Below are positions 1-10,306 of a stretch of DNA of 64,000 bases, in pieces. Position 1 is the first letter of the stretch, and each line of letters opens with the position of its first letter. This DNA comes from Asterias rubens. Its lineage: Eukaryota; Echinodermata; Asteroidea; Forcipulatida; Asteriidae. Where the stretch lies: contig NW_022985742.1 in NCBI RefSeq assembly GCF_902459465.1, positions 1 through 64,000 on the forward strand. The letters are read 5' to 3'. Position numbers and translations under genes: made by a program. Below the pieces are notes generated by a model, which saw only the letters and a program-made list of their open reading frames with translations, searched no databases and was not told the DNA's origin.

Positions 1-540
1 GGCACTGACTGCACTGACTGCACTGACTGCACTGACTGCACTGACTGCACTGACTGCACTGACTGACTGACTGCACTGACTGACTGACTGACTGACTGCA
101 CTGACTGACTGACTGCACTGACTGACTGACTGACTGACTGACTGACTGACTGACTGACTGACTGACTGACTGACTGACTGACTGACTGACTGACTGACTG
201 ACTGACTGACTGACTGACTGACTGACTGACTGACTGACTGACTGACTGCTGACTGACTGACTGACTGACTGACTGACTGACTGACTGACTGACTGACTGA
301 CTGACTGACTGACTGACTGACTGACTGACTGACTGACTGACTGACTGACTGACTGACTGACTGACTGACTGACTGACTGACTGACTGACTGACTGACTGA
401 CTGACTGACTGACTGACTGACTGACTGACTGACTGACTGACTGACTGACTGACTGACTGACTGACTGACTGACTGACTGACTGACTGACTGACTGACTGA
501 CTGACTGACTGACTGACTGACTGACTGACTGAATGACTGA
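1..540. repeat. (ACTG)n microsatellite
   Basis: A nearly pure tetranucleotide array. It starts with 9-base CACTGACTG-type units and becomes a pure GACT repeat, with one slip near 248. It begins at the window edge, so its full length is unknown. Confidence 0.98.
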
Positions 541-868
541 ATGACTGAATGACTGAATAACTGAATAACTGAATAAATAAATAACTAAATAAATAACTAA
601 ATAATAACTAAATAATAACTAAATAATAACTAAATAATAACTAAATAATAACTAAATAATAACTAAATAATAACTAAATAATAACTAAATAATAACTAAA
701 TAATAACTAAATAATAACTAAATAATAACTAAATAATAACTAAATAAATAACTAAATAACTAAATAAATAACTAAATAAATAACTAAATAAATAACTAAA
801 TAAATAACTAAATAAATAACTAAATAAATAACTAAATAAATAACTAAATAAATAAATAACTAAATCAA

Positions 869-907
<39 letters not shown>

Positions 908-2395
908 CTAAATAACTAAATAACTAAATAAATAAAAACTAAATAAATAAAAACTAAATAAATAAAAACTAAATAAATAAAAACTAAATAAATAAAAACT
1001 AAATAAATAAAAACTAAATAAATAAAAACTAAATAAATAAAAACTAAATAAATAACTAACTAAATAAATAAAAACTAAATAAATAAAAACTAAATAAATA
1101 AAAACTAAATAAATAAAAACTAAATAAATAACTAAATAAATAACTAAATAAATAAAAACTAAATAAATAACTAAATAAATAAAAACTAAATAAATAACTA
1201 AATCAATAAATAAAAACTAAATAAATAAATAAATCAATAAATAAAAACTAAATAAATAAATAAATCAATAAATAAAACTAAATAAATAAATAAATCAATA
1301 AATAAAAACTAAATAAATAAATAAATCAATAAATAAAAAACTAAATAAATAAAAAATCAATAAAATAAAAACTAAATAAATAAAATAAATCAATAAATAA
1401 AAACTAAAAAATAAATAAATCAATAAATAAAAACTAAATAAATAAATAAATCAATAAATAAAAACTAAATAAATAAATAAATCAATAAATAAAAACTAAA
1501 TAAATAAATAAATCAATAAATAAAAACTAAATAAATAAATAAATCAATAAATAAAAACTAATAAATAAATAATCAATAAATAAAACTAAATAAAAATAAA
1601 TCAATAAATAAAAACTAAATAATAATAATCATAAATAAAAACTAAATAAATAAATAAATCAATAAATAAAACTAAATAAATAATAAATCAATAAATAAAA
1701 ATAAATAAATAAATAAATAAATAAAAACTAAATAAATAAATAAATCAATAAATAAAAACTAAATAAATAAATAAATCAATAAATAAAAACTAAATAAATA
1801 AATAAATCAATAAATAAAAACTAAATAAATAAATAAATCAATAAATAAAAACTAAATAAATAAATAATAAATCAATAAATCAAAACTAAATAACTAAATA
1901 AATCAATAAATTAAAACTAAATAACTAAATAAATCAATAAATTAAAACTAAATAACTAAATAAATAAATAAATTAAAACTAAATAACTAAATAAATAAAT
2001 AAATTAAAACTAAATAACTAAATAAATAAATTAAAACTAAATAACTAAATAAATAAATAAATAAATTAAAACTAAATAACTAAATAAATAAATTAAAACT
2101 AAATAACTAAATAACTAAATAAATAAATTAAAACTAAATAACTAAATAACTAAATAAATAAATTAAAACTAAATAACTAAATAACTAAATAAATAAATTA
2201 AAACTAAATAAATAAATAACTAAATAAATAAATTAAAACTAAATAACTAAATAAATAAATAAATAAATTAAAACTAAATAAATAAATAAATAAATAAATA
2301 AATTAAAACTAAACAAATAAATAAATAAATAAATAAATTAAAACTAAATAAATAAATAAATAAATAAATAAATTAAAACTAAATAAATAAATAAA
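541..2395. repeat. AT-rich short-unit satellite derived from the adjacent ACTG array
   Basis: Units shift gradually from AATGACTG through AATAACTG to AAATAATAACT, then AAATAAATAAAAACT, AAATCAATAAAT and finally AAATTAAAACT types. From 572 to 2395 I see no G on the plus strand. The array ends abruptly at AAGCTT. Confidence 0.95.
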
Positions 2396-2743
2396 GCTTG
2401 CTCGGAGTAAGGATAGCGCGACCTACGTCCAACATCCTGGTCGCGTCCACGGTTCCTCCACAAGTTGGGGTTTTACGTGGCCACTGAGCGCTGATAACTC
2501 AGCCTGGTGTTGGACGCCGAGCTTTCGTTGCACGTTTTCAGTAGCAACACCAATTACGTGCACATTAAGCACAATTGCTTTTTATCCTTGAAACGACAGA
2601 TAAATTTCCTTATCTCAGATCGTCTGCAGAACGGCTGATTTATAGCCATAAAATAGCATTTATTGCATATACGTATAATCATAGCACTTTGGCTATGGTA
2701 TGGAGCACAACTTTTGCTGCTCTCTTTTATTTTGTCTGTTTCA
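2396..2743 (+). other. unique sequence upstream of the recombinase exon, probably intronic or promoter
   Basis: No coding signature is seen. The bases just before 2744 (GTCTGTTTCAG) form a good 3' splice site, so the open frame upstream (hydrophobic, unrelated to recombinases) is more likely intron than protein. Confidence 0.5.
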
Positions 2744-3736
2744 GATAGATGGTTGGCACTCTCTCATTCAGCATCTGACCCGGAACTAAAGCAACTTGCC
2801 CTCGAAGCCCTACCAAAACTACTGATGTCATCACGAGCACACTCAACAACGATAAAATACAGCAATGGTTGGAAACGATGGGAATCATGGGCTTCATCCA
2901 AGACCGGCGTCATATCGTTTCCCGTCAACCCTACTGATTTCGCCCTATATTTATCTTCATTATTTTCATCTGGTCATAAAACGGCAGCAGACTCCGCAGC
3001 ATCCTCTGTCGCCTGGGCACATAGCTTGGCTGGATTACCGTCACCTACAGACGATCCATTGGTCAAAACAACCTTACAGGGCTACAAGAGACTCACAGCC
3101 TCTACCCCAAACCGGAAGGAACCGGTAACACCTGAAATCATGGCAAAACTTTACAATGCTCACGGTCAACCTAGTGCAGCATTAGACGATTTACGCATAC
3201 TATTCGTATGCTTTATTTGTTACGCTGGTTTCCTTCGTTTTAACGACATCAGTAACGTAAGACGCATGGACTGTAGTATACTCACCGACAGTCTCGCCAT
3301 ACATTTATGCAAGTCCAAAACTGATCAATACCGCCAGGGCAACAACATAACAATTGCAAGAACATTTCAGCCAACCTGCCCAGTTGTAATCACAGAACGA
3401 TATTTTCAAGCATTAGGCGATCCCGACTCTTCTCCTCTACCGGTACTTCGCAGACTGACACGTTCCAAAACCGGTCTTGTTCCTACTACTCATGGGCTAA
3501 GCTACACCAGAACTAGAGAGATCGTACTAGAAGCCCTCCGACCATTCGCTCCAGATATTCGAAAATTCGGCCTCCACAGCCTGAGGTCGGGAGGGGCAAC
3601 CGCAGCTTCAAACGCCCTACTCCCATCTCACTTAATATCCATGCACGGAAGATGGAAATCCGAAAAGGCCAGAAGTGCATACATAAAAACTGATCCGCAA
3701 GCGCGTTTACTTCCCTCCTCTGTACTTGGAATTTGA
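2744..3736 (+). CDS. tyrosine recombinase (XerD-like, DIRS/Crypton-type mobile-element integrase)
   Basis: About 330 residues with an N-terminal SAM-like DNA-binding part and a C-terminal tyrosine-recombinase catalytic domain. Visible catalytic residues are the first Arg in GFLRFNDISN, the beta-hairpin Lys in CKSKTDQYRQG, the H-x-x-R box in HSLRSGGAT, the His/Trp position in HGRWKS, and the nucleophile Tyr in SAYIKTD. Such enzymes move DIRS-like and Crypton elements by strand exchange without a DDE transposase. An in-frame ATG exists at 2663, but it adds a hydrophobic stretch ending in a splice-acceptor-like CAG at 2744, so I take 2744 as the exon start. No reverse transcriptase or inverted repeats are nearby; the left side is satellite. 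It may be the remaining end of a larger element or a domesticated gene. The frame is intact and ends at a TGA that lies inside a 74-bp tandem repeat. Confidence 0.8.
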   Translation, partial: DRWLALSHSASDPELKQLALEALPKLLMSSRAHSTTIKYSNGWKRWESWASSKTGVISFPVNPTDFALYLSSLFSSGHKTAADSAASSVAWAHSLAGLPSPTDDPLVKTTLQGYKRLTASTPNRKEPVTPEIMAKLYNAHGQPSAALDDLRILFVCFICYAGFLRFNDISNVRRMDCSILTDSLAIHLCKSKTDQYRQGNNITIARTFQPTCPVVITERYFQALGDPDSSPLPVLRRLTRSKTGLVPTTHGLSYTRTREIVLEALRPFAPDIRKFGLHSLRSGGATAASNALLPSHLISMHGRWKSEKARSAYIKTDPQARLLPSSVLGI

Positions 3737-3873
3737 ATTTATGTGTATAATTGGCTAGTTAAGCCGACGAGAATAATGATGAAATTTAAATTAAATGAGT
3801 TGGAATTTGAATTTATGTGTATAATTGGCTAGTTAAGCCGACGAGAATAATGATGAAACTTAAATTAAATGAG
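3726..3873. repeat. 74-bp tandem duplication spanning the recombinase stop codon
   Basis: Two consecutive 74-base units (3726-3799 and 3800-3873) are almost identical, and a third starts and is cut short. The first unit contains the last codons and TGA of the recombinase, so the repeat may be part of the element's terminus. Confidence 0.85.
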
Positions 3874-4528
3874 TTGGATTATGTGAATGTCATGAATAAA
3901 TAGTATGCGAGGCGAGCAGCTCCGCCATTCCAATGTTCACCAAAACATTAAGTTTGTGTTGTTTTTCTTGTCTATTCTTGTATATTCTTACATGAGGTAA
4001 ATTTAGAAAAGAAAATAATTTTCTAACGTAAGAATGAAGTAAGAAAGTATATTAATTTGTTATTTTGTTTAAAAGGTTTTGTTACAAGGTTTGTTGCTTC
4101 TCCCCGGACCTAGATGGTGCCAATGTTTAAAGTTCGCTTTTGTATCATTTGAACATCCTTTGTCCTCACCACTTTACTCCTATTGGTCCATAACCACCAA
4201 TTGTTTCTAGAATAGAAGCTTTGATTGGCTGTAATTTTACCGCTTGTTCCTGGATCCTTCGCTTAATCTCTTTCCCCTCTTTTTTTTTTCTTTAAATGGG
4301 TTAGTATTTGTTTGTACTTTTGTTTTGCCGGTTTGGATCGAAAGCTAAGGCCATCTACCCTACTCATTACTTTTATGAAATGTAGACATATTTATATCAT
4401 CTTGACTATAATTATTACAGCATTGTGCATTTTTTGCATATTGAATTACTGTGATTTTTGCAACATTGAATAAACGTAGTGTGATTGATATTACGCAGTT
4501 TGTGTAGTGAATATAAATATATCTTTAC
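3874..4528. other. non-coding stretch containing the left edge of the segmental duplication
   Basis: No gene is supported. From about 4117 (TGCCAATGTTTAAAG) the sequence matches 48650 onward with scattered substitutions. Left of 4117 there is no match elsewhere in the window, so the duplication boundary, or a later junction, lies here. Confidence 0.7.
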
Positions 4529-4654
4529 CGTTACACGTTGCACCGTCTCCGTTGATGGTGTAACCGCCATGACAGTTGCATTCAAAGCCTCCAGGAATGT
4601 TGGTACAATTCTGCTGGCAGTTATTGGTGCGACTCACCAGGCATTCATCCGCAT
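4529..4654 (-). CDS. gene 1 exon 6: calcium-binding EGF domain
   Basis: 126 bases, phase 1 on both sides. It encodes a cbEGF that starts DADEC and has six cysteines, including NCQQNC and ECNCHGGY. Acceptor CTTAG and donor GTAAAG are intact. It is paralogous to 49072-49197. Confidence 0.85.
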
Positions 4655-4962
4655 CTAAGTTAGCATGAAAACAAGTGCAAAGGTTGGGTATTTTGTATTT
4701 TTTTATTTATTTCAATTCTCATGTAGATAAAGAGTACAATAATTCACATTAATTAGGTAAACATTTTTTAAATACAGCAATGAGGAAGGAAAAAGAAACA
4801 GCTTGATAAAAGTGTAAGCCAATTTTGTGGCTTTAAATGTGCACTACACCTTACAACAGACTGGAGCAATTAGTTACAAAATTACACAACAAAACAATTA
4901 TTGTGAAGATGACATCAGAACAAAGATTACACAATGATGAATACAGACTTTTTCAGGTAGGC

Positions 4963-5165
4963 CTATGCCCGGTAAATACTTCCTACGAATGCAAATATGA
5001 AACGCGTTTTGACGTCACCAATTCGCTAATTCGCTCAAATAATTTGCATCAGTTAAGCTGTGATCAACTCGTGCAAAACATTGATTTGCTGAGAAAAAGC
5101 CATGTGACGTCAACATTCGTATCGCATTTACATTCACAGGAAGTAGTGAACCGGGCTCAAGGGTA
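4963..5165. mobile_element. small inverted-repeat element (family C, ends in CCGGTTCATAC-type motifs)
   Basis: The left end reads GCCCGGTAAATACTTCCT and the right end is its near reverse complement (AGGAAGTAGTGAACCGGGC). There is no coding capacity. Related copies lie at 15858-15981 and 53216-53347, and a truncated one at 49506. Confidence 0.65.
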
Positions 5166-5274
5166 TTTTCGAAACGGACGCGTCACAGACGCAAGCTTGT
5201 TTACGCCTGCAACGGTGGACATCCTATCTGTCCCTCTTTTTGCGATACTCGCCCAACTTTTGTTTGCAACAGCT

Positions 5275-5345
5275 CCAATGGGAGACTTTTGGAAGACTTA
5301 CCTGGTAAGTCTGCTGCCAGCTAGCGTCCCAAAGTCTCCCATTGG
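5275..5345. repeat. nested perfect inverted repeat (hairpin)
   Basis: The outer arms, 5275-5289 and 5331-5345, are a perfect 15-base inverted repeat (CCAATGGGAGACTTT). Inside, 5294-5302 and 5304-5312 are a second perfect 9-base palindrome around one T. The right copy of the duplication lacks this segment. Confidence 0.9.
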
Positions 5346-5421
5346 TTTTGCACGCATTTTTATGTGGACCTTCCCCGAACCGTGGACTCTGTTGTCCTCT
5401 GTTGTGAGTATACCTTCTTAC

Positions 5422-5571
5422 CTTTGCACGTGTGTCGATCATCAGTGTCCAGGGTGTATCCCGATTCACATTCGCATCGGTAGCTACCGATGGAATTTAT
5501 GCACATGTGGTCACACTTGAGAACAGAGTTGAAGACTCCTATACTGATCTGCAGATCACATTCGTCGATGT
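5422..5571 (-). CDS. gene 1 exon 5: calcium-binding EGF domain
   Basis: 150 bases, phase 1-1. It encodes DIDECDLQISIG... through CESGYTLDTDDRHTCK with all six EGF cysteines. It is one codon longer than its gene 2 partner at 49724-49870. Confidence 0.85.
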
Positions 5572-5746
5572 CTTTGAGGAATGAAATATAATCAAAGAGA
5601 AAAATAACGGAGCAATACGAGATTCAACAAAGACGCAAATAATAATGTGACCCGGGTTCAATACTACTACGAGGAAATGTTCATACACGTTTTATTTTTA
5701 TAATGACGTCAACAGCTACGTCAGATGGAATAATAGTTTAAATTTA

Positions 5747-5950
5747 ACTTTAAGTGTTCAGAGTACCAGCCTCGATGACTTGTGTTTCTGATCAGAGTTT
5801 GGGTTCGAGTCCTGGTCGTGGCTTTTGTGTCCTTGAATACTTTACCATACTTGTTGTCCTTCGGATGACACATGTTAGCCATGTCTCGTTTAGGCTGAGA
5901 TTGGTAGTGCACTTAAAAGAACCCAGAACACTTATTATGGAAGAGTAGGG
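5747..5950 (+). mobile_element. tRNA-derived SINE-like repeat
   Basis: An internal pol III B box (GGTTCGAGTCC, 5802-5812) is followed by a conserved, non-coding SINE-like body. It lies at the same place in the other copy (50041-50230), so it predates the duplication. The A box is weak. Confidence 0.55.
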
Positions 5951-6221
5951 GTTAATGGTGCTTTTGGCTTACATAGCAATCACCCTTGTTTACTTGTTTC
6001 TTCACGCTTGCAAGATTGCCAGAAAAAGAAAAAAAACTATAGTGATGGTCAAGTCAGATTTTGCGTAGATTGCGTAACAAAATGAACTCTCCCATTTTCA
6101 TATTGAACTCAACCAACTCATTTACAGAGTGTAAATGCTGGATCTTGTTGTTGTAGTTGTTGATGTGGCTGTTCGTGTTGTTGTTTTTTTAATAAAAGAA
6201 AAAGAGTTATCATAATTATAC

Positions 6222-6314
6222 CTGTGTTGCATGTTGTACCAGTGTATCCAGGCTGACAGTGGCAGGTGTCTGGTGCTACGCAATCCCCGTTGATACACGG
6301 TGGATCGCAAAAGG
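6222..6314 (-). CDS. gene 1 exon 4: short EGF-like domain
   Basis: 93 bases, phase 1-1. It encodes FCDPPCINGDCVAPDTCHC and then CQPGYTGTTC, a Delta/tenascin-type EGF without a calcium motif. Five of 31 residues differ from gene 2 exon 4. Confidence 0.83.
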
Positions 6315-6781
6315 CTAGAACAATATAATTAGAAACGGAAATAAAAAGTAAAACAAAACGTTTTTCGTTGTCAGCTAGACATCATCAGCTGTAAAATCGT
6401 CCAAAGAGAAAATTGGTACCCCATTTAAAAAAAGTAAATCAGTTTTCTTGCAAAAAATTATAAAAAGGTGCGATGAAAATTGTTAAATAAAATGGCAGGA
6501 TGCCAGTGACATACATGTGACATGATCTTGTGGTTGGTAACCTTATTTTGATAAGCATAATTTTGTTGTGTTTAGCTACATGTACTTTTTCTTTTAGGTA
6601 CTTTTTGTAGGACACAAAAAAAGAATGTCCACAGATTTCCTTTAAACTATACACGGTTTGAAGATAATGGTGGGAGAAAGCTTGAGTAAAACAGTGTCAC
6701 AAAATAGTTTTACAATGTGTGCAATATCAAACAAACATATTTACCATTACTGGTATTAAATCTCCCTATATAGTCACTTAC

Positions 6782-6877
6782 CCATTGCACATTGACCAAT
6801 GCGATCTCTGCGCCATCCATCGCAACATTCAGTACGCAGGGGTCCATTCTGAGAAATATTGTGGAACCGACGCTAGT
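6782..6877 (-). pseudogene. gene 1 exon 3: EMI-domain C-terminal half, frameshifted
   Basis: The homologue of 51058-51158 is 96 instead of 101 bases because five bases are missing next to the CCTGAGGAACG position. This shifts the frame before the conserved Cys-Cys-Asp-Gly-Trp. Splice sites are otherwise kept. Confidence 0.8.
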
Positions 6878-7260
6878 CTGTGATACCATTTTGGAAAAAT
6901 TGGGGGCGGGGGGGGGGGAGTTGGGAAAAAACAAAAAAGGCGAGAGGAAAGGTGCCTCTTTATTTAAGGCCCCAACAATGTTTTATTTCAGATGAAGGTA
7001 AGCGTCCAAGAAATGTCTTTGAAAAGGCCTTAGATTGCACCAGAGAGCATCTACGACATAACAAATTTCCGGGGCCCTAGAGCGGGCCCCGGACCCCAAT
7101 GACGTCATGCTTCGCGCTCGCAATTTCAGATTTGGTAATGCCCCTACCCTTTAATTTTAGCTGGCTAGAACCCTGCTTGCAACATACGGTTATCGGTCGG
7201 ATCTAGGTTAGCCGCACACTTGTATTCATGGAATAGCATATTTGGGTAGGCATTTTATCG
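6878..7260. other. old non-coding repeat, split by the BEL insertion
   Basis: Contains a G run, then GC-rich text of the type GAGCGGGCCCCGGACCCC and a TGACGTCA. It continues after the BEL element at 14356 and is uninterrupted in the right copy (51160-52010). It resembles an old transposon of unknown class. Confidence 0.4.
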
Positions 7261-7265
7261 CCCAG
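7261..7265. repeat. target-site duplication of the BEL element, left
   Basis: CCCAG, repeated at 14351-14355. A single copy is present at the empty site 51544-51548. Confidence 0.95.
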
Positions 7266-7743
7266 TGAAAAGAAGGTGTACTTGAACTTTGATTTATTGG
7301 TGATCATATACCCGTGGTTCTATAGAGAAAGCAGAAATTAACCCCAATCAATTATACATATTGGGCTGGTAACAGTAATCCTCGTTATACATTATACGCT
7401 ATGATATGGGCCTACATGTACATTTATATGCATTGTAACAATGTGGATGTAAACAAATCGAAACGTGAATTACATGGAAAACCAACTACCCTTAAAATCA
7501 CCCTTTGCAATAACTAAAACAGTACTCACGATTAAGATGCACGCACGGGACTTTGGTGATTAATAGAAGTGATTCGATGATTGGATTAACCTGGATATTT
7601 AGGAAATATTTGAGGAATTTACGTGATTAGTTTGGATTTGGACTTGTAAAATGGCGATTGGTATGATCATGGAAACATTGGAGATTTTGATTCAAGAGAG
7701 GGCGCTATAACAAAAACTGTCCTGATGCGGAGACTTTCTGACA
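7266..7743 (-). repeat. BEL 3' LTR
   Basis: 478 bp, 99.4 % identical by eye to 13873-14350 (three substitutions). Bounded by the target duplication on the left and by the purine-rich tract on the right. Confidence 0.95.
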
Positions 7744-7765
7744 GCCACCCCAAATTTAGGCTCTA
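7744..7765 (-). promoter_or_regulatory. BEL polypurine tract region
   Basis: On the minus strand the bases just before the 3' LTR read TTTGGGGTGGC, the expected plus-strand primer position. Confidence 0.6.
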
Positions 7766-7816
7766 AATTTTATCAAACAGAGAAAGTCTTCAAAAGTCCA
7801 CGATAGGTGTCCATCT

Positions 7817-8347
7817 CTAGGGGTCTTCACTATCGGTGATCTCAGGTAGGCGTATCAGACGCGCAACGGGTCTGGTGTATTCGCGATCAGCGACTTTAAC
7901 TCTGGCCACTCGGATGCGATCATCAACTTCAGGAAGTGTCTCGATGACTCTACCAACTAGCCAATGAGCTCTAGGCTGCTGAGGGTCGGCAATCATGACA
8001 GCATCGCCACAGGTGAGGTTACGGCAGTCCTTTTGCCATTTTGGGCGAAGTTGGAGGCTTGGCAGGTAGTATTTCAGGAAATGTGACCAGAACTGGTCCG
8101 CTAGTACTTGGCTGTGGCGCCATCGGCGTCGTCCTATCAGCTCGTCGACAGGGTATACTACTTGTGGAAGTGACTGGTCATGGCGTCCCATCAGTAGGAT
8201 ATTCGGAGTTATGGGATTGATGTCTGCAACATCAGATGAGATGTAGCCCAATGGCTTGGAATTAAGGATGCCTTTAATTTCTATCAGGACGGTGCGTAGT
8301 ACGGCTTCGGTGACTGATTGGTCCTTGATTACAACCTTGAGACCGTC
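7817..8347 (-). pseudogene. BEL pol, C-terminal part (end of integrase and DUF5641-like domain)
   Basis: It is in the same frame as the upstream integrase ORF but separated from it by a TAA at 8348-8350. The first ATG after the stop is at 8251. The text GYISSDVADINPITPNILLMG and the following GDAVMIAD / HWLVGRVIE motifs are typical of the conserved BEL tail after the integrase. It would only be made by read-through of the stop. Confidence 0.85.
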
Positions 8348-10306
8348 TTAAATTCTCTTGATCTCTCGCTCCCACACTCCGCCGAAGTGAGGTGCACTGG
8401 GTGGATTAAACTTGAATCTCACTTTCTGGTCGCCTAGTTGTGCAGCAAGGTCAGGTTTCATGGCATGGAATGCTTCCTGTAATTCAGTTTCAGCTCCCTT
8501 GAAATTGGTTCCGCAATCAGATAGCAACTCATAGGGCTTCCCTCGTCTGGAAATGAAGCGCCGAAAGGACATCAAGAAGGCATCGGTGTCCAGGCCTTCT
8601 AAGAGATCTATATGAATAGCTCTGGTCGTCATACACTTGAAGATCACCCTCCACCTTTTCTCGGAGCGGCGACCAATCTTGACATGCATCAGACCGAAAC
8701 AGTCAACACCGGTAGAGTAGAAGGCTGGCTTAAATAGACGGAGACGGGACGGAGGAAGATCACCCATCTTTGGTACTTCGGGTTTTGCGCGCCATTTGCG
8801 GCATTCAAAGCATTGATGCTGATGACGACGAATTGCCTCCCTTCCCCGGAGTATCCAAAACTTGCGTCTTAATTCAGCTAGAATACGTTCTGGACCATAG
8901 TGAAGAAGCTTCTCATCATAGTCACGTATTATCAGCTTGGTGATGTGGTGATGAGGATCAAGGACGATTGGGTATTTAACAGCATCGGAGAGGATTTCTG
9001 CCCTACGTAGTCGTCCTCCAACTCTGATGAGCTTTGCGGTTTCGTCATAGGCTGGGTCCAACTGTGAGAGCTTGCTCCCGGACGGTATTCCTCGTTTGGC
9101 CTTTAAGGCAGACAGCTCTTCAGGGAAGCTTTCGAGTTGACATTTTTGGTACAGAAGATTTTCGATGTCCTCCCGCAACTGTGCTGTGTCATCTCCAGGT
9201 TTGGCCACCCCGTGAAGGGATAGTTTGAAAGCCTCTACCAGAGCGTCCCAGCTGTTGTACTGATGGAGATCGGGCTGCAATGGGTTTTCTACAATGGCAG
9301 TCTTACCACAGAAGGTTGCTTTTTTCAGCTCTGTTGCATCCTCTGTAGGGTCAGTGATTGGACTTTTCGGCCACTGAGACGGAGGTTGACGAAGATAGAG
9401 TGGGCCTGTCTTCCATCGGGATTCTTCACTCAGTTCTTTGAGTGACTTACCCCTGGTAATGTCATCGGCAGGGTTGTTCTGGGTGTCCACATAGCGCCAG
9501 TCCTGCACATCTGTAAGGGTCTGTATTTCGGTGACACGAGTACCAACGAAGACCTTATATCGGCATGATTCTGACTTCAACCACTGCAGGACTGTGGTCG
9601 AATTGCTCCATAGGGTGACCTTGTTGATCTCTAGGGTAAGTTCCTTACGAAGGAGATCGGCTAGTTGTGCACCGGTGAGAGCTGCTGATAACTCGAGTCG
9701 TGGCATCGATAGTTGTCTTTTCGGTGCCACTCTGGATCGAGACATGAGAAAACTGACGCTGACGTTCCCCTTGTCATCTTCAGTGCGGAGGTAGGCAACT
9801 GATCCGTATACTCGTTCAGATGCGTCACAGAAAACATGTAGTTCTCTATTGGAAGTCACTGTGTTGACATCAGGCGGGGTGTAACATCTCGGCAGTTTAA
9901 CCAGAGGAAGGTCGGAGAGCTCCTCCTCCCAAGTGAGCCACTGATCACGGATCTTTCCTGGTTCCAGAGGGTCGTCCCAGTCTCGTTTTGTCTTCCAAAG
10001 GTCTTGCACTAGCACCTTAGCACGTGCTGTGAAGGGAGAAATGTAGCCAATTGGATCATACTGGCTAGCAAGAATCTTGTAGATAGTTCGTTGAGTTGAT
10101 CTGTGTTTATAACTGAGTTCGTCTGTTGAACATTGCCATCGAAGTCCAAGGGTGCCTTCGGACAAGTCGTTCTGACCAAAGGCTAACCAGAGCTCGTAGC
10201 CTTCAGATCTGGCATTAGATGGAAGTTCATCAACTACTGAAGGGATGTTGCTGGCCCATTGTCTGATGTTGAAACCACCAGTTGAGAGTAGCTTTCGCAT
10301 CTTCAT
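8348..10306 (-). CDS. BEL pol, middle part: RT thumb, RNase H and integrase
   Basis: 652 residues from an ATG at 10306. The same frame is open back to about 10470, so the RT palm text with FYVDNCL precedes the ATG. RNase H is recognised by HVFCDASE, RLELSAAL and WSNSTTVL; the Asp expected in the third motif is Asn here. Then come the H2C2 zinc finger (HYGPERILAEL ... HQCFECRKWRA) and the integrase core with CMTTRAIHIDL, LLSDCGTNFKGA and APHFGGVWEREI. RT copies the RNA, RNase H degrades it, and integrase inserts the DNA. The frame is broken upstream by a one-base frame change and downstream by a TAA. Confidence 0.92.
   Translation of the reverse strand: MKMRKLLSTGGFNIRQWASNIPSVVDELPSNARSEGYELWLAFGQNDLSEGTLGLRWQCSTDELSYKHRSTQRTIYKILASQYDPIGYISPFTARAKVLVQDLWKTKRDWDDPLEPGKIRDQWLTWEEELSDLPLVKLPRCYTPPDVNTVTSNRELHVFCDASERVYGSVAYLRTEDDKGNVSVSFLMSRSRVAPKRQLSMPRLELSAALTGAQLADLLRKELTLEINKVTLWSNSTTVLQWLKSESCRYKVFVGTRVTEIQTLTDVQDWRYVDTQNNPADDITRGKSLKELSEESRWKTGPLYLRQPPSQWPKSPITDPTEDATELKKATFCGKTAIVENPLQPDLHQYNSWDALVEAFKLSLHGVAKPGDDTAQLREDIENLLYQKCQLESFPEELSALKAKRGIPSGSKLSQLDPAYDETAKLIRVGGRLRRAEILSDAVKYPIVLDPHHHITKLIIRDYDEKLLHYGPERILAELRRKFWILRGREAIRRHQHQCFECRKWRAKPEVPKMGDLPPSRLRLFKPAFYSTGVDCFGLMHVKIGRRSEKRWRVIFKCMTTRAIHIDLLEGLDTDAFLMSFRRFISRRGKPYELLSDCGTNFKGAETELQEAFHAMKPDLAAQLGDQKVRFKFNPPSAPHFGGVWEREIKRI

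Noticed and set aside
541-2395. CRISPR-like array
   Set aside because: No repeat-spacer structure; short contiguous units in a eukaryotic context.
4837-5520. 227-codon plus-strand frame
   Set aside because: It covers a family C element, a hairpin and the antisense of a cbEGF exon; the paralogous locus does not keep the frame.
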